A program made the translations under genes and the position numbers. A stretch of DNA of 64,000 nt, from the NCBI RefSeq assembly GCF_020404845.1, contig NZ_JAIOJZ010000044.1, positions 1 through 64,000 of the forward strand, in the 5' to 3' direction. This DNA comes from Streptomyces hyderabadensis (GTDB taxonomy: Bacteria > Actinomycetota > Actinomycetes > Streptomycetales > Streptomycetaceae). The notes beneath the pieces are model-generated. The model was not told the origin of the DNA. It saw nothing but the letters and a program-made list of their open reading frames with translations, and did no database searches. Below, one piece after another: positions 1 through 8,802 of the stretch (position 1 is the first letter of the stretch; every line of letters starts with the position of its first letter).

Positions 1-519
1 GGGGGCGGCGCGACCGCGGTGACGCTCGACGGGCGCGACGGCCACGTCGTGCTGCCCGCCGGACTGCCGGCCGGACTGGCGGAGTTGACCGTGTCCGCGC
101 GGGTCCGCGTCGACGCCCTCGCTCCCTCCGTCCGCGTCTTCGACCTGGGCTACAGCAAGGACACGTACCTCTTCCTCACCGCGACCACGGGTGCCGGACG
201 GGCCCGCGCCGCCCTGAAGATCGCCGGAATGGAGGCCGAGGACTTCGTCGACGCCACCGGACCGCTTCCCCTCGGCCGATGGACCCACGTGGCGCTCACC
301 CTCGGCGAGGGCACCGGTGTGCTCTACGTCGACGGCACCGAAGCCGGGCGGAACCCGGCCATGGTCGCCGGTCCGCTCCTGCTCGGCCGGACCAGCCGGA
401 ACTACCTGGGCCGGTCCCAGAACGGCACCCACCCCTACCTGCACGGCGCAGTCCGCGACTTCCGGCTGCACAACCGCGCCCTCACCGCCGACCAGGTACG
501 GCACCTGGCCCAGGGCTGA
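1..519 (+). CDS. LamG/concanavalin-like C-terminal domain of a truncated secreted protein (5' end missing)
   Basis: The reading frame is open from the first base, so the true start lies outside the window. The visible 170 or so residues form one LamG-like jelly-roll domain: a DGRDGHVVLPAGL opening, a central PLGRWTHVALTLGEGTGVLYVDGTE stretch shortened here to its core WTHVALT and VLYVDG, and a terminal RDFRLHNRALTADQV strand that is the usual LamG ending. Such domains bind carbohydrate and commonly close extracellular glycoside hydrolases. The following genes are two rhamnosidase-type enzymes on the same strand, so this is probably another polysaccharide-degrading enzyme of the same locus. 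The catalytic part is not visible, so its activity cannot be named. Confidence 0.75.
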   Translation, partial: GGGATAVTLDGRDGHVVLPAGLPAGLAELTVSARVRVDALAPSVRVFDLGYSKDTYLFLTATTGAGRARAALKIAGMEAEDFVDATGPLPLGRWTHVALTLGEGTGVLYVDGTEAGRNPAMVAGPLLLGRTSRNYLGRSQNGTHPYLHGAVRDFRLHNRALTADQVRHLAQG

Positions 520-596
520 TCACCACCACCGCGGCCCGCCGCACCACACCACCACCGCGGCCCGGCCGCGCCACACCACCACCCGGGAGCCCAGCC

Positions 597-3500
597 ATGC
601 CCGAACACCCCCTGTCCAGACGCCGTTTCGTGGCCGCGGCCGGTGCCACCGGCGCCCTGGCCGCCGTCGGCCTGCCCGACGCCGCCCGTGCCGCCGGTCC
701 GCCGGCCGGTCCGTCCCGCCACGAGCGCGACGCCTGGTCCGCCCGGCACTTCGCCGACCCGCGCCCCGACAGCCGCCCCACCGTCTACTGGTACTGGAAC
801 GGTCCCGTCACCCCCGAACTCGTGGACCGCCAGCTCGCGGACCTGAGGTCCAAGGGGATGTACGAAGTGATCCTCTTCTCCTTCGACAACGCCGAGATGA
901 CGCCGGTGTTCTTCACCGAGGAGTGGTTCGACATCGTCGGCCACGTCCTGCGCACCGCAGAACGCACCGGCATGCGCGTCTGGTTGTTCAACGACGACCA
1001 CTTCCCGAGCGGCCGCGCGGGCGAGTTCATCGTCAAGGGCGGACAGGTCGGCTTCCGCACCTACGCCCCCCGGCCCGAGCTGCGCCTGAAGGCACTCGCC
1101 CGCTCCACCACCGTGGTGCGCGGGCCCGCGTCGATCGACCTCCGGCGCAGCACCGGCGTCGGCGTGGAGGCGGGGCGGCTGGTGGCGGACGCGGCGGTGC
1201 TCGACGGCGCCGCCGTCCTGAGGGACAGCACGGGGTGGGGCGAGAGCACCGTCACCGGCAGCGCGAAGGCCGAGCACGGCGCGGCCGGGCTCGTCGTACG
1301 GGCCTCGGCCGACGGGCGCACCGGGTACGCCGTCGCCTTCGACCAGACCGGCGTGGTCACCGTCGAGCGCCTGACCGACGGTGCGGAACCGGCCGAACTG
1401 CTGCGCAGCACCCGCACCGACGGCTTCAACAAGACCAAGTTCCACACCCTCCGGGTCACCCTCCGCGCGAACGGCCTCTCCGTCACCCTCGACGGCAAGG
1501 ACAAGGGCACCCTGGAGGACCTGACCGAGCAGGCGGGCGGAGTCGGCGTGCGCGCCGTCGGCGACCAGCGCGCGGTGTGGGAGAGTCTCACCGTCGAGGC
1601 GGCCGACGGCACCCCCCTGTACACCGGCGCCTTCGACCGCTCCGCCGCCGCGGGCGACTTCCCCGAACGCGCGCTGCCGGCCGCGGGATTCACCGTCGCG
1701 GCCGCCGCCGCCCGGCCCGCGGCGGCCACCGCCGCCACCGACGTCGTGGACCTGACCGACCGCCTGACCGGCCGCCACACCTGGCAGGTCCCGGCGGGGG
1801 AGTGGCAGGTCGACCTCTTCGGCGGCGTGCTCCTCGTCGACGACAGCCAGGGCTACAGCCGCGCTTACGTCGACCTGCTCGACGACGAACCGGTCGAGCT
1901 GTTCCTGGACATCGTCCCCGGCGAGTACCACCGCCGGTTCGGGCGCTACTTCGGCACGGTCGTCCCCGGCTTCTGGGACGACGAGCCGTTCTTCGCCTCC
2001 GCCGAGGCCCACTTCAAGCGCCTGCCCTGGTCACCCGCCCTCGACCGGGCCCTGCGCACCGTCGGCGTCACCCCCGGCACCGCCTACGCCGCCGCCTTCG
2101 ACGACCTCGGCCGCTCTGGCCGCATCGCCTGCGGCACCTACTGGCAGGCCGTCTCCGACCGCTTCGCCACCGCCTTCCGCAAGCAGTCCCAGTGGTACGA
2201 GAAGCGCGGTGTCGCCCTGATCACCAACCCGCTCTACGACGAGACCGCCCCCGCCAAACGCATCGCCTCCACCGGCGACCTGCACAAGGTCAACCAGTGG
2301 GCCCAGGTGCCCGGCGGCGACATCATCACCGCCGAGTACGTGGCCGGTGAGCCCACCATGATCCCGCGCAACCCGGTGTCCGTGGCCCACCAGATGGGCC
2401 GCGAGCGGGCTCTTCTGGAGATGTTCGGCAACATGGGCTGGCAGGTGACCCCCGGCTTCGTGCACGCCACCGTCGGCGCGCAGGCCGCCCGCGGCGTCAA
2501 CCTGACGGTGCTGCACGCCCTGTGGACCGACGAGAGCCGCGTGTACTTCCCGCCGCCCTTCGGCCCGCGCGCCCCCTGGTGGTGGGCCATGCGGCCGCTC
2601 GCCGAGTGGATCGGCCGGGTGATGGAGGCCGGCCGCGGCACCTCCGCCGCCCGCACCGCGCTGCTGCAGCCGCAGCGGGCCGCCGAGCAGTGGGCCGGCA
2701 CGGACCGCCAGCAGGACGTGGACGCCCCGCTCGCCGAGGCGGCCTACGCCCTGGAGCGCGCCCAGGTGGACTTCGACCTGCTGCACGAGGGCGCCCTCAC
2801 CGGCGACCCCGCGCTGCTGGCGCACGCCGAGATCCGCACGGGACGCCTGGTCGTCGGGGCCGCCGCCTACGACCTCGTCGTGATCCCGCGGACACCGGTC
2901 CTGGACGCCGACGGCGTGGGCGTGCTGCGCGCGTTCGTCCGGGCCGGCGGCACCGTCGTCGCCGTGGGCCCGCTGGAGACCGAGGAGGCCGACGGCGGCG
3001 ACCGCACCCTCGCCCACGCCCTCGCCGACCTGTTCGGCGACCGGGTACCCGCCCGCAGGTCGCTCGGCCGCGGACACGCCGTCCGGGTCGCGGACACCGA
3101 CGCGCTCGGAGCCGCCGCCGCCGAGGCCGGCACCGCGGCCGCCGTCCTGGACCCGGCCCGGGACGCCGTCCGGGTGCTGCGGGTGCGCCGGGGCGCCGAC
3201 ACCGTCTTCCTGATCAACAACGAGAGCGGCGCGCGAGTGCGCACCGTCGCCGCGCTCCCGGCCACCGGCCTGCCCGAGACCTGGGACCCCGCGACCGGCA
3301 CCGGCGGACCCGCCCCCGTGTACCGGGCCACCAAGGACGGCGTACGGGTGCCGCTGGACCTGGACCCCTACCGGACCGCCGTCGTCGTGGTCCGGGGCGG
3401 CCACCGCGAGCGGCCCCATCTCACCGAATCGACGGTGCCGGTCCTGTCCGTGGAACGCCACGGGCACGTCCTGCGCGCCACGGTGGAGGCCTCGGCGGCC

Positions 3501-3992
3501 GGAAGCCACCGGCTCGTCGGTGCCGACGGCGGCCACCGCTACCACGGCACCGTGCGCGTCGACGATCCGCTCGCGCCGCTCCCGGTGGACGGCGACTGGA
3601 CCCTCACCTTCGAACGCGAGGGTGCCGAACCCGTCACCGGGCCCCTGGGGAGCTGGACGGAGCACGACGAGCTGTTCTCCGGCAGCGCCACGTACACCAC
3701 CGACATCGATGTCGACGCCGCCCGGCTGCACGGCCGCCGCGTCCTGCTGGACCTCGGTGACGTCCGCGACGTCGCCGAGGTGTCCGTCAACGGCACCGCG
3801 CTGCCACCGCTGCTGTGGGCCCCGTTCGTGGCCGACGTCACCGGGCACCTCCGGGCCGGGCGCAACAGGCTGCGGGTCCGGGTCGCCAACACGCTGTCCA
3901 ACGAGCGCAAGAAGCCCCTGCCGTCCGGCCTGCTCGGCCCCGTGAGCCTGCGCTTCCGGCGCCGGACCACCGTCGAGCTGCGCCGCGTCTGA
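597..3992 (+). CDS. GH106-like glycoside hydrolase (alpha-L-rhamnosidase type), Tat-exported
   Basis: Predicted secreted exo-glycosidase of 1131 residues. The ATG at 597 gives a twin-arginine signal peptide (SRRRFVAAAG, then an Ala-rich hydrophobic stretch to about residue 34); frames open further upstream would destroy it. After the signal comes a GH106-type opening: PTVYWYWNGPVTPELVDRQL, then KGMYEVILFSFDNAEM and VWLFNDDHFPSGRAG, which are barrel strands of this family. Around residues 190-370 there is an inserted beta-rich domain that looks like a laminin/3-keto-disaccharide-type carbohydrate-binding fold. The C-terminus ends in a GH2-like sugar-binding jelly roll (SVNGTALPPLLWAPF, NRLRVRVANTLSN). 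Known GH106 enzymes remove terminal L-rhamnose from pectin side chains or gums. It is followed 83 bp later by a GH78 enzyme, which supports action on a rhamnose-containing polysaccharide. The exact substrate is inference. Confidence 0.8.
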   Translation: MPEHPLSRRRFVAAAGATGALAAVGLPDAARAAGPPAGPSRHERDAWSARHFADPRPDSRPTVYWYWNGPVTPELVDRQLADLRSKGMYEVILFSFDNAEMTPVFFTEEWFDIVGHVLRTAERTGMRVWLFNDDHFPSGRAGEFIVKGGQVGFRTYAPRPELRLKALARSTTVVRGPASIDLRRSTGVGVEAGRLVADAAVLDGAAVLRDSTGWGESTVTGSAKAEHGAAGLVVRASADGRTGYAVAFDQTGVVTVERLTDGAEPAELLRSTRTDGFNKTKFHTLRVTLRANGLSVTLDGKDKGTLEDLTEQAGGVGVRAVGDQRAVWESLTVEAADGTPLYTGAFDRSAAAGDFPERALPAAGFTVAAAAARPAAATAATDVVDLTDRLTGRHTWQVPAGEWQVDLFGGVLLVDDSQGYSRAYVDLLDDEPVELFLDIVPGEYHRRFGRYFGTVVPGFWDDEPFFASAEAHFKRLPWSPALDRALRTVGVTPGTAYAAAFDDLGRSGRIACGTYWQAVSDRFATAFRKQSQWYEKRGVALITNPLYDETAPAKRIASTGDLHKVNQWAQVPGGDIITAEYVAGEPTMIPRNPVSVAHQMGRERALLEMFGNMGWQVTPGFVHATVGAQAARGVNLTVLHALWTDESRVYFPPPFGPRAPWWWAMRPLAEWIGRVMEAGRGTSAARTALLQPQRAAEQWAGTDRQQDVDAPLAEAAYALERAQVDFDLLHEGALTGDPALLAHAEIRTGRLVVGAAAYDLVVIPRTPVLDADGVGVLRAFVRAGGTVVAVGPLETEEADGGDRTLAHALADLFGDRVPARRSLGRGHAVRVADTDALGAAAAEAGTAAAVLDPARDAVRVLRVRRGADTVFLINNESGARVRTVAALPATGLPETWDPATGTGGPAPVYRATKDGVRVPLDLDPYRTAVVVVRGGHRERPHLTESTVPVLSVERHGHVLRATVEASAAGSHRLVGADGGHRYHGTVRVDDPLAPLPVDGDWTLTFEREGAEPVTGPLGSWTEHDELFSGSATYTTDIDVDAARLHGRRVLLDLGDVRDVAEVSVNGTALPPLLWAPFVADVTGHLRAGRNRLRVRVANTLSNERKKPLPSGLLGPVSLRFRRRTTVELRRV

Positions 3993-4075
3993 CACCGGAT
4001 CCCGCCCCGTCCGAGACCACCCCGCCCCGTCCGCACCGCCACCGTCCGCATCAGCCCGCCCGGCAAGGAGCCGCC

Positions 4076-7000
4076 ATGCCCAGCACGAACCCGTCCGGCA
4101 GACACCGAACCGCCGCCGCCCTCGCCGGTGTCACCGCCTTCGTCACCCTGCTGGCCGGCGCGGTCACCGCCGACGCCGCGGCCACCGGCACCATCGCCCC
4201 GACCGCCCTGCGCACCCAGCACCTGACCGAGGCCCTCGGCATCGACGACACCACCCCCGACCTCAGCTGGCAGACCACCGCCCGCGCCCGGAACACACGC
4301 CAGGCCGCCTACCGCGTCCAGGCGGCCACCTCCCTCCAGCGGCTCCGGGCCTCCCGCCCCGACCTCTGGGACTCCGGGAGGGTCGAGTCGCCGGTGCCGG
4401 GGACGACGTACGCCGGGAAGGACCCGGGCTCCCGGGCCAAGGTGTACTGGCGCGTCATGCTCTGGTCCGGCACCGGGAACCGGCACAGCGGCTGGAGCAC
4501 CGCCGCCGTCTTCGAGACCGGCCTGACCCGCCAGTCGGACTGGGACGCGCAGTGGATCACCCACCCCGACTGGCGGCTGAGCGAGAGGGCCGTCGAACCG
4601 GTCGTCGTCCACCTGCCCCGCACCACCGCGCGCTACGTACGACTGGACGTCACCCGGCTCGGCCTGCCGCTCGCCGAGTCCTTCCCGGGCCGCACCTGGC
4701 GCCTCCAGCTCGGCGAGATCGACGTCCGCGACTCCGGCACCGCCACCACCGGCCTGGCCCGCGGCGCCGCGGTCACCGCGTCCGAGAGCAACACCGTGCG
4801 CAAGACCTGGGAACCCGCCCTGGCCGTCGACGGCCTGCCCAACAGCGCCCTGCAGACCGCGGCGGGCTACTCCAGCGCCGCGCACACCGGTCCGGACGTC
4901 GCCGACGCACCGATCACCCTCACCCTCGACCTGAAGACCGCGAAGACCTTCGACGAGGTGGCGCTCTACCCCCGCGCCGACGTCCTCACCGACGACGGCC
5001 GGATCCCCGGCCTCCCCGCCGACTACACCGTCTCCGCGGCAGACAGCGCCGAGGGGCCCGCCACCCGGCTCGCCGAAGTCACCGGCCAGCGGCAGCCCAC
5101 CCCCTACCTGCCCGCCGGACTTCCGCTGCTCACCGACGACTTCACCCTGCCCAAGCAGGTCCGCAGCGCCCGCCTCTACATGGCCGGACTGGGCGTCTAC
5201 GAGGCGACCCTCAACGGCGAACCGGTGGGCGACGCGGTCCTGGAGCCGGCCAACACGGACTTCGCCGAACGCGTCCAGTACGCCACCTACGACGTCACCG
5301 GCCAACTGCGCACCGGCGCCAACACCCTGGGTGTCGCCCTCGGCAACGGCATGTCCAACGTGATCAGCACCGCCGACCGCTACCGCAAGCTGTACGGCAA
5401 CCTCAGCGACCCCAAACTGATCGCCCGGCTCGAGGTGACCCTGGCCGACGGCCGGGTCCGCACGATCACCAGCGGCGACGACTGGCGCACCACGCTCGGC
5501 CCGACCACCGCCTCGAACTGGTACGGCGGCGAGGACTACGACGCCCGCCGGGAGATCCCGCGGTGGGACGAGCCGGCCGGCGACCGGCGCGCCTGGCGGC
5601 ACGCGGTCGCGGTGGCGGGCCCCGGCACCGCCGACCGGCCCGCCCGGCTCAGCGCCCGGGAGACCGAGCCGATCCGCGTCGTCGAGACCCTGGAGGGCAA
5701 GGAGGTCGACGGTGCCGAGGGCAGCCGCGTCTTCGACCTGGGCCGCAACATCGCGGGCCGGCCGGAGCTCACCGTCAGCGCGCCGAAGGGCACCGCGATC
5801 CGTGTCTACCCGGCCGAGAGCCTCAAGGACGGCCACGCCTTCCAGTCCATCAGCAACGTCGGCGCTCCCCTCTGGGACAGCTACACCACCGGCGGCCGGA
5901 GCACCGAGACCTGGCATCCCCGTTTCAGCTACCACGGCTTCCGCTACCTGGAACTGCGCGGCGTGCCCGAGAACGCGAGGGTGAGCGTCCGAGGGCAAGT
6001 CCTGCGCACCGACAACACCTCGGCCGGCGACTTCACCAGCTCCGACCCGCTGATCAACGGCATCCACTCGCTGATCCGCCGCTCCATCGAGGGCAACATG
6101 ATGAGCGTGCTCACCGACTGCCCGAGCCGCGAGAAGCTCGGCTGGCTCGAACAGAACCAGCTCGTCTTCCCCGCCCTCGCGGGCAACTACGACATGCGGT
6201 CCTACCTCCGCAAGATCGTCCGGGACATGGCCGACGCGCAGACCACCGACGGGCTGGTCCCGAGCACCGTCCCGGAGTACACCAGCCTCCCGGGCGCCTA
6301 CCGCAACGACGCCAACTGGGGCGGCGCCTTCGTGCTCGTCCCCTGGCAGCTCTACCTCACCTACGGAGACCGCCAGACGCTCGAGACGTACTACCCGGAC
6401 ATGCGGCGCTACGCCGCCTTCCTGGAGACCCAGGTCGCCGACGGCATCCTCGACTACGGCCTGGGCGACTGGTTCACCCCCGACCGGACCTTCCCGCGCG
6501 CCGTGGCGGGCACCTACGGGTACTGGCGGGTGGTCGACACCCTCGGCCGCATCGCCTCGCTGCTCGGCGACACCGCTGCGGCCGACGCGTACCGCGACAA
6601 GGCCGCCGCGAGCGTGGCGGCGCTGACGGCGAAGTACTACGACGCCGCCACCGGCACCTTCGGCGGCGGCGGACACGGCGCCGAGGCACTCGCGCTCGAC
6701 ATGGGGGCCTACCCGGACGGACAGCGGGACCGGCTGCTCGCCCACTTCACCGGTGCGATCGCGGACGCCGGAAACCACCTGGTCCTGGGCGAGATCTCGC
6801 TGCCCGCCGCCTTCCGGGTGCTGAGCGGGGCGGACCGCGACGACCTCGTGCACGCCATCGCCACCCGGACGACCAGCCCCAGCTACGGCTACCAGGTACT
6901 CGCCGGCAACACCACCCTGGGCGAGTCCTGGGACGGCGGACCCGGCCAGTCCCAGAACCACTTCATGCTCGGTGCCATCGACTCCTGGTTCACCACCCGC

Positions 7001-7330
7001 GTCGCGGGCATCGCCCAGACCGAGGACTCCGTCGGCTACGCGGAACTCCTCGTGGACCCCGCGGTGGAGGGCGACATGACCTCCGCGTCGGGCTCGTACC
7101 GGACCCCGTACGGCGTCGCGCGCACTGACTGGGAACGCTCGGACGGCCGCTTCCGCCTCACCGTGGACGTCCCCGCGGGCAGCAGCGCGGAGGTGCACGT
7201 ACCGGTCGACGGCGACCGTGCCGAGGCGCCCGACGGGGCACGGCTGCTGCACCTGACGGGAGGAGAGGCCGTGTACGAGGTCGGCTCGGGCCACTGGACC
7301 TTCCGGTCGGCCGTGACCCGCGACCGCTAG
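4076..7330 (+). CDS. GH78 family alpha-L-rhamnosidase, secreted
   Basis: Predicted extracellular alpha-L-rhamnosidase, 1084 residues. The start at 4076 has a good AAGGAG ribosome site and yields a signal peptide ending near residue 37. The N-terminal part has the fibronectin-like rhamnosidase domain (TPDLSWQTTARARNTRQAAY, YWRVMLWSG), followed by an inserted discoidin-like segment (YVRLDVTRLG, ALAVDGLPNS). Next come the usual N-terminal sandwich (LYMAGLGVYEATLNGEPVGD) and the (alpha/alpha)6 barrel. The barrel keeps the family motif TDCPSREKLGW with Glu686, the candidate general acid, and TTLGESW with Glu950, the candidate base. Length and domain order match GH78. It probably forms an operon with the GH106-like gene upstream and works on the same rhamnosylated polymer. 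A hairpin lies just beyond its stop. Confidence 0.9.
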   Translation: MPSTNPSGRHRTAAALAGVTAFVTLLAGAVTADAAATGTIAPTALRTQHLTEALGIDDTTPDLSWQTTARARNTRQAAYRVQAATSLQRLRASRPDLWDSGRVESPVPGTTYAGKDPGSRAKVYWRVMLWSGTGNRHSGWSTAAVFETGLTRQSDWDAQWITHPDWRLSERAVEPVVVHLPRTTARYVRLDVTRLGLPLAESFPGRTWRLQLGEIDVRDSGTATTGLARGAAVTASESNTVRKTWEPALAVDGLPNSALQTAAGYSSAAHTGPDVADAPITLTLDLKTAKTFDEVALYPRADVLTDDGRIPGLPADYTVSAADSAEGPATRLAEVTGQRQPTPYLPAGLPLLTDDFTLPKQVRSARLYMAGLGVYEATLNGEPVGDAVLEPANTDFAERVQYATYDVTGQLRTGANTLGVALGNGMSNVISTADRYRKLYGNLSDPKLIARLEVTLADGRVRTITSGDDWRTTLGPTTASNWYGGEDYDARREIPRWDEPAGDRRAWRHAVAVAGPGTADRPARLSARETEPIRVVETLEGKEVDGAEGSRVFDLGRNIAGRPELTVSAPKGTAIRVYPAESLKDGHAFQSISNVGAPLWDSYTTGGRSTETWHPRFSYHGFRYLELRGVPENARVSVRGQVLRTDNTSAGDFTSSDPLINGIHSLIRRSIEGNMMSVLTDCPSREKLGWLEQNQLVFPALAGNYDMRSYLRKIVRDMADAQTTDGLVPSTVPEYTSLPGAYRNDANWGGAFVLVPWQLYLTYGDRQTLETYYPDMRRYAAFLETQVADGILDYGLGDWFTPDRTFPRAVAGTYGYWRVVDTLGRIASLLGDTAAADAYRDKAAASVAALTAKYYDAATGTFGGGGHGAEALALDMGAYPDGQRDRLLAHFTGAIADAGNHLVLGEISLPAAFRVLSGADRDDLVHAIATRTTSPSYGYQVLAGNTTLGESWDGGPGQSQNHFMLGAIDSWFTTRVAGIAQTEDSVGYAELLVDPAVEGDMTSASGSYRTPYGVARTDWERSDGRFRLTVDVPAGSSAEVHVPVDGDRAEAPDGARLLHLTGGEAVYEVGSGHWTFRSAVTRDR

Positions 7331-7354
7331 GACACGGAGCCGGCGGTCACTCCA

Positions 7355-7400
7355 GGCCCCCCGGAACGTGGTCGTGACTCCCGCTCCTCGCCGGGGGGCC
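7355..7400. terminator. Candidate factor-independent terminator hairpin
   Basis: GGCCCCCCGG at 7355-7364 and CCGGGGGGCC at 7391-7400 are perfect reverse complements (10-bp stem, 26-nt loop). It lies 24 bp after the stop of the GH78 gene, where a terminator for the rhamnosidase operon would be expected, and inside the tail of a decayed SDR. There is no T-tract, which is common for terminators in this genus. Confidence 0.45.
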
Positions 7401-7599
7401 AGGAAGGCCATGGTCCCGTCCTCCCGGACCCCGGCCCCGCCCTGCACCCGCGGATGCCCTCATGGATGTCGTCGCCGGCCATGGCGAGGGTCAGGGACTG
7501 CACGGCGCCCTTGCTCGCGCTGTACAGCGCCCGCTGGGGCAGGCCCGCGGTCGCCGTCACCGAGCAGGTGTTGCCCGGTGACCGCGTAACGGCGCCCAC
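7355..7599 (-). pseudogene. Decayed SDR dehydrogenase (C-terminal half only)
   Basis: On the minus strand from about 7575 to 7447 one frame reads SVTATAGLPQRALYSASKGA followed by VQSLTLAMAGDD, which is the active-site helix of a short-chain dehydrogenase with an intact YxxxK (YSASK). After IHEGIR the homology jumps to another frame at about 7447, where EDGTMAFLAPRRGAGVTTT resembles the usual SDR ending with FLASPxSGxTTGT. There is no N-terminal Rossmann motif and no start, so this is a remnant with at least one frameshift and a 5' deletion. SDRs with this signature are often sugar (rhamnose or fucose type) dehydrogenases, which would fit the neighbouring rhamnosidases, but that is inference. 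Confidence 0.65.
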
Positions 7600-7609
7600 G
7601 GCGCACCCG

Positions 7610-8140
7610 TCACATCGTCACCGCGGTCGTCTCATCCGGAGGAAGCGACCGCGGTGGCGTCGACGGCGTTGGCGAGCCCCGGTCCAGTTCCGTGCCGATG
7701 GCCTCGCGCAGTGCGTCGTGCTGCGGGCCGAGCCTGAACTCTTCCGCACTCCAGCGTTCACGCGGATAGAGCCACACCGGAAGACCCACCACATCCGCAG
7801 GCTCCCACTCGAAGCGGGGCCAGACATGCGCGTGCAGAAAGGGATCCGTGTTCCCCAGGATCTCCAGATTGACCCGGCGGAAGGCAGGGTCAAGCCGCCG
7901 GCAGGCGCGCTCGACGGCTTCCCCGAGCCGGTCCATGTCCGACAGGAACGACAGGCGCCTGGCCCTCGGCAGGTCCGACAACCGTTGCACGCCTGGCTCG
8001 TCCACGAGCAGGACCGAGTAGCCCGGCAGGAACTGAACATCCCCGATCACCGCGAATCCGGCCGTCAACCGTCGCAGCACGGTGGGGTTCTCGCCCCTGA
8101 GCGCGGTCCCGATCCGATCCGTCCGCCAGTCACCCGTCAC
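7610..8140 (-). CDS. HIT-like nucleotide-binding protein
   Basis: A 176-residue protein with a histidine-triad-type core: the central strand ILGNTDPFLHAHVWPRFEWE contains the H-x-H-x pattern (HAHVWPRF) of HIT hydrolases and transferases, preceded by GYSVLLVDEPGVQRLSDLP, the substrate-proximal half of the fold. The family cleaves or transfers nucleoside phosphates such as AppppA or AMP conjugates; this Streptomyces version has no established substrate. The start is GTG at 8140. No strong ribosome site is visible, but TAGGTT lies six bases before it, so a leaderless message is possible. It is divergent from the nucleotidyltransferase-like gene at 8181, with only 40 bp between them. Confidence 0.75.
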   Translation of the reverse strand: MTGDWRTDRIGTALRGENPTVLRRLTAGFAVIGDVQFLPGYSVLLVDEPGVQRLSDLPRARRLSFLSDMDRLGEAVERACRRLDPAFRRVNLEILGNTDPFLHAHVWPRFEWEPADVVGLPVWLYPRERWSAEEFRLGPQHDALREAIGTELDRGSPTPSTPPRSLPPDETTAVTM

Positions 8141-8180
8141 AGCTTCAACCTACAGCTGGCCGGGGGGGTTGGATGGAGCA

Positions 8181-8777
8181 ATGAGTCAGACGACAGCTGC
8201 GCTGCGCCTGCGGCGGGCGATTGACCGGATCCGGCATGCCACTCGGGAGCGTGCTCCCGTCGGACGCCGCTCGGAGGAGGCCGACGACGTGCGGGGTACC
8301 TTCGCCACGGACGGGGCGCTGGGCTTCGACCCCTTTCCCCTCCTCCGGGCGCTGGACGACGCCGGATCGCACGCGGTGGTCGTCGGACAGGTCGCCGGCA
8401 TCATGCACGGCTCCACCGAACTGACCGGAGACCTGGACCTGTTGTGGGACGGCACACCCGAGGAGGCGGACGCCCTGCGGGACGCCCTCGCCGCCTGCGG
8501 CTGCACCGAACTGCCGGATCTCGACCGCGAACAGGTGGGTTACCGGACCACCGGCGCCGAAGGGGACCTGTGCACCCCGGCCCTGCGCTGGGGCGACCTG
8601 GACGTGACGCCCTGCCTGACCCGGGCCGAGACCACCCGCGACCCGGCGGGCTTCACCATCCGCTACGCCGCGCTCGACGATCTGATCCGCATGCGGCGGT
8701 CCCTCGGCCGCCCGAAGGACCACCGCCGCGCGGACGAACTCGCACACCTGCGGCGGACTCGGCCGCCCTCCGGCTGA
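8181..8777 (+). CDS. Nucleotidyltransferase-fold protein
   Basis: 198 residues. The middle carries VVVGQVAGIMHGSTELTGDL followed by DLLWDGTPEEADALRDAL: the Gly-rich loop, then T-x-DLDLL, is the metal-binding D-x-D pattern of minimal nucleotidyltransferases (the AbiEii/MNT-like group). A third acidic position may be in WGDLDVTP. This fold transfers AMP or other nucleotides to protein, RNA or small molecules and is used in some toxin-antitoxin pairs. No partner HEPN or AbiEi gene is next to it, so I would not call it a toxin. The ATG at 8181 follows GGATGGAGCA, a usable ribosome site. It converges on the large discoidin gene, 25 bp away. Confidence 0.65.
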   Translation: MSQTTAALRLRRAIDRIRHATRERAPVGRRSEEADDVRGTFATDGALGFDPFPLLRALDDAGSHAVVVGQVAGIMHGSTELTGDLDLLWDGTPEEADALRDALAACGCTELPDLDREQVGYRTTGAEGDLCTPALRWGDLDVTPCLTRAETTRDPAGFTIRYAALDDLIRMRRSLGRPKDHRRADELAHLRRTRPPSG

Positions 8778-8802
8778 ACGGCCGTCCGTCCCGGGCGAGG
8801 CA

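Noticed and set aside
3539..7447. Very long open frame antisense to the GH78 gene
   Set aside because: High-GC shadow: its codon pattern mirrors the real gene and it has no recognisable domains. Only its first 30 codons carry an SDR relic, already reported.
8181..8777. MNT/HEPN or AbiE toxin-antitoxin system
   Set aside because: Nucleotidyltransferase fold is seen, but there is no HEPN or AbiEi partner; the neighbours are a HIT gene and a convergent discoidin-domain gene.
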